NCBI GenBank assembly: GCA_003488005.1
Contig: DNND01000094.1
Span: forward strand, 7,730 to 14,730
DNA length: 7,001 nucleotides
From: Blastocatellia bacterium
Lineage (GTDB): Bacteria; Acidobacteriota; Blastocatellia; Pyrinomonadales; Pyrinomonadaceae
Direction: 5' to 3'
This document shows positions 5,742 through 7,001 of the stretch, in pieces. A model generated the notes under the pieces. The model was not told the origin of the DNA and did no database searches. It worked only from the letters and a program-made list of their open reading frames with translations. Each line of letters opens with the position of its first letter. Position 1 is the first letter of the stretch. A program made the translations under genes and the position numbers.

Positions 5742-5814
5742 GCAAACTGTTAGTCTGCGATGGTGCGTCAAACTCTACATTGAATGATAGCCCAGCTACG
5801 CAAACTAACAGTTT
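5742..5814. repeat. Inverted pair of short AAACT/AGTTT palindromes
   Basis: The 16-mers at 5744-5759 (AAACTGTTAGTCTGCG) and 5799-5814 (CGCAAACTAACAGTTT) are inverted copies with one mismatch, separated by 39 nt. Each unit is itself a small palindrome of the form CAAACT-3 nt-AGTTTG or close to it, like the palindrome in thiC. The pair lies in the 241-nt divergent spacer upstream of moaA and the hydrolase and could form a cruciform or an RNA hairpin in either leader. No convincing promoter hexamers could be placed for either gene. Confidence 0.8.
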
Positions 5815-5829
5815 TCTACAATCCTCGCG

Positions 5830-5850
5830 GCAATTCTGACTAGCAATTGC
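5830..5850. repeat. Small inverted repeat upstream of the hydrolase
   Basis: GCAATT (5830-5835) and AATTGC (5845-5850) form a perfect 6-bp inverted repeat around 9 nt, about 45 nt before the hydrolase start. It could be a regulator site or chance; there is no T-tract. Confidence 0.35.
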
Positions 5851-5895
5851 TCCCGTTCCAGCAGCAGCACAACGTAGAATCTATAGCAAAACCTA

Positions 5896-6888
5896 GTGGA
5901 TAAGAGATTTGCGGCGTATTATCTGCGCATGACCTCAATCAACCCTTCGATAATGTTCTTTGCCGCGGCCTTGTCGTTAAGCTGTTGCGCGTGCGCGTTC
6001 GCAAAATGTGGCGACACCCCGCCGCCAATGCCCACGCCAGACAAGTCAGGCTGTACCAAGACTGGACTCTATTACGCGATCTACGGAACTGGACAGCCAT
6101 TGCTTGCCCTTCATGGTCTGGGCGCCAGCATGTATTCGTGGCGTGAATTTGTGAAGGTAAAGGACACGTTCCCCGGTTACCAGATCATTCTGATTGACTT
6201 TAAGGGCTCCGGCAATTCAGCCAAGCCTCACGACAAGAATTACTCAATCCTTACGCAACGCGATCTTGTGCTCCAGTTTATTCAGGAATTGAACCTGAGA
6301 AACCTGACGCTGGTGGGGAATTCCTATGGAGGCGCGGTCTCTCTGTCGGTTGCCATCAAGCTATGTGAACCGCAGAGCCCAAAAATTCTGTCGAGATTAA
6401 TTTTGATCGACAGTGGCGGATATGATCTGTTGCTGCCCTGGTATTTGAAACTGCTGCGAACGCCAGTGCTCGGGTGGCTGGTGCTTCATATCCTGTCCGC
6501 GCGTCAGTCTGCCGACACTGTTCTAAAAGATGCTTATTACAACAAAGATCTAATTACCGAGCCCCAAATCGATGCCTACGCCGCGCCAATCGGTGCGCGC
6601 GGGGGGCGTTATGCATTGCTGCAGATAGCAAAGGGTGTCATTCCACCAAACATCGGCAAAATAACCGCGCAGTACCCGAGCATCAATGTTCCGACCTACA
6701 TCTTGTGGGGACTCAACGACAAAGTTATCCCACTGAAGATTGGAGAGATGTTGCACGCGGCGATTGGTGGCTCGCGTTTGGAATTGATAAATGAATGTGG
6801 TCATGTGCCGCAGGAAGAAAAACCCGCGGAGACGATTTGTTGGATGAGAGATTTTTTAGGCCTGCCTCCGATTCCTTGCCCGAAATGA
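5896..6888 (+). CDS. Exported alpha/beta-hydrolase
   Basis: A hydrolase of the alpha/beta fold; the substrate cannot be told. With the GTG start at 5896 it has 330 residues: an N-terminal signal segment (hydrophobic at about 19-36, possible signal peptidase I site after AFA), then the hydrolase domain. The oxyanion-hole HGLGAS lies at 73-78, the nucleophile elbow GNSYGG gives Ser143, the acid is Asp275 in WGLNDKVIP, and the base is His303 in ECGHVPQEEKP, so the triad is complete. The lid region at about 175-260 is the substrate-selecting part. The start is uncertain: ATG codons at 5929 and 5953 are possible, and none has a good Shine-Dalgarno. The GTG start is kept because only it supplies the Lys and Arg residues expected before the hydrophobic core. 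The gene is divergent from moaA with nothing after it in the window. Confidence 0.88.
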   Translation: MDKRFAAYYLRMTSINPSIMFFAAALSLSCCACAFAKCGDTPPPMPTPDKSGCTKTGLYYAIYGTGQPLLALHGLGASMYSWREFVKVKDTFPGYQIILIDFKGSGNSAKPHDKNYSILTQRDLVLQFIQELNLRNLTLVGNSYGGAVSLSVAIKLCEPQSPKILSRLILIDSGGYDLLLPWYLKLLRTPVLGWLVLHILSARQSADTVLKDAYYNKDLITEPQIDAYAAPIGARGGRYALLQIAKGVIPPNIGKITAQYPSINVPTYILWGLNDKVIPLKIGEMLHAAIGGSRLELINECGHVPQEEKPAETICWMRDFLGLPPIPCPK

Positions 6889-6940
6889 GTACACCGACTT
6901 TAGTCCGTGTTCGATTGATCGATAGGAGTCACAGACTCAG

Positions 6941-6959
6941 GAAACTTTAAATAAGTTTC
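6941..6959. repeat. Small hairpin after the hydrolase gene
   Basis: GAAACTT (6941-6947) and AAGTTTC (6953-6959) form a 7-bp stem with a 5-nt loop, 53 nt after the hydrolase stop. It is followed by only a short pyrimidine run (TTC), so it is at best a weak terminator. Its AAACT/AGTTT core recalls the palindromes at 87-106 and 5742-5814. The rest of 6889-7001 shows no gene; GCGGCGGCG-rich sequence near 6970 runs off the edge and may be part of another repeat. Confidence 0.45.
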
Positions 6960-7001
6960 TTCGACGCGTAGCGGCGGCGTGAATTTAGCCCGGCGTTTCA
7001 A

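Noticed and set aside
5655..5771. 39-residue N-terminal extension of MoaA in the open frame
   Set aside because: It resembles nothing in the family, overlaps the palindromic repeat at 5742-5759, and the internal ATG at 5654 gives a typical 333-residue MoaA.
5953..6000. Lipoprotein signal in the hydrolase
   Set aside because: The residues before the first cysteine (SLS) do not fit a good lipobox, and AFA before Lys37 fits signal peptidase I better.
1..7001. A multi-gene defence, secretion or mobile system
   Set aside because: All complete genes are housekeeping enzymes or envelope proteins; no nuclease, toxin, integrase, transposase or array is present.

Overview
The window looks like chromosomal DNA of moderate GC from a Gram-negative-type bacterium. 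The best guess is an acidobacterium (Acidobacteriota, perhaps Blastocatellia). This rests on two things: the 3642-4640 product has the C-terminal layout I associate with secreted acidobacterial proteins of unknown function, and the intergenic spaces carry many small palindromic repeats. It is a family-level inference, not a proven assignment. I see no phage, transposase, CRISPR or defence genes.

Left part (1-1122): the 5' end of thiC (thiamine pyrimidine synthesis) lies on the minus strand and runs off the left edge. Its leader of about 380 nt is complete. In transcription order it holds a strong sigma70-type promoter (TTGCAC-17-TAGAAT, 1054-1026), a TPP riboswitch (998-815), a Rho-independent terminator (780-739), a long imperfect palindrome (737-656) and a Shine-Dalgarno. 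The riboswitch is unusual: its optional P3a arm has become a hairpin of about 99 nt made from a CCGAAAT-type palindromic repeat, while the TPP-binding core on both sides is intact. A third, 20-bp perfect palindrome sits inside the thiC reading frame.

Middle part, plus strand (1123-3306): a PrxQ/BCP peroxiredoxin gene, then an exported pentapeptide-repeat protein with a C-terminal pair of membrane helices, then a 78-bp remnant of a second peroxiredoxin gene. The remnant is about 83% identical to the 3' end of the first gene. The pentapeptide gene is therefore bracketed by two bcp-like 3' ends.

Middle part, minus strand (5654-3315): a tight three-gene set reading moaA (molybdopterin biosynthesis), a secreted protein of unknown function, and a small four-helix membrane protein. 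Gaps are 12 nt and 0 nt, so an operon is likely. This set converges on the plus-strand genes at the bcp remnant.

Right part (5655-7001): a 241-nt divergent spacer with an inverted pair of short AAACT/AGTTT palindromes, then an exported alpha/beta hydrolase with a complete Ser-Asp-His triad, then a non-coding tail with a small hairpin. The main interest is the repeated invasion of the thiC leader and gene by palindromes, and the decayed bcp duplicate. No new multi-gene system is visible.
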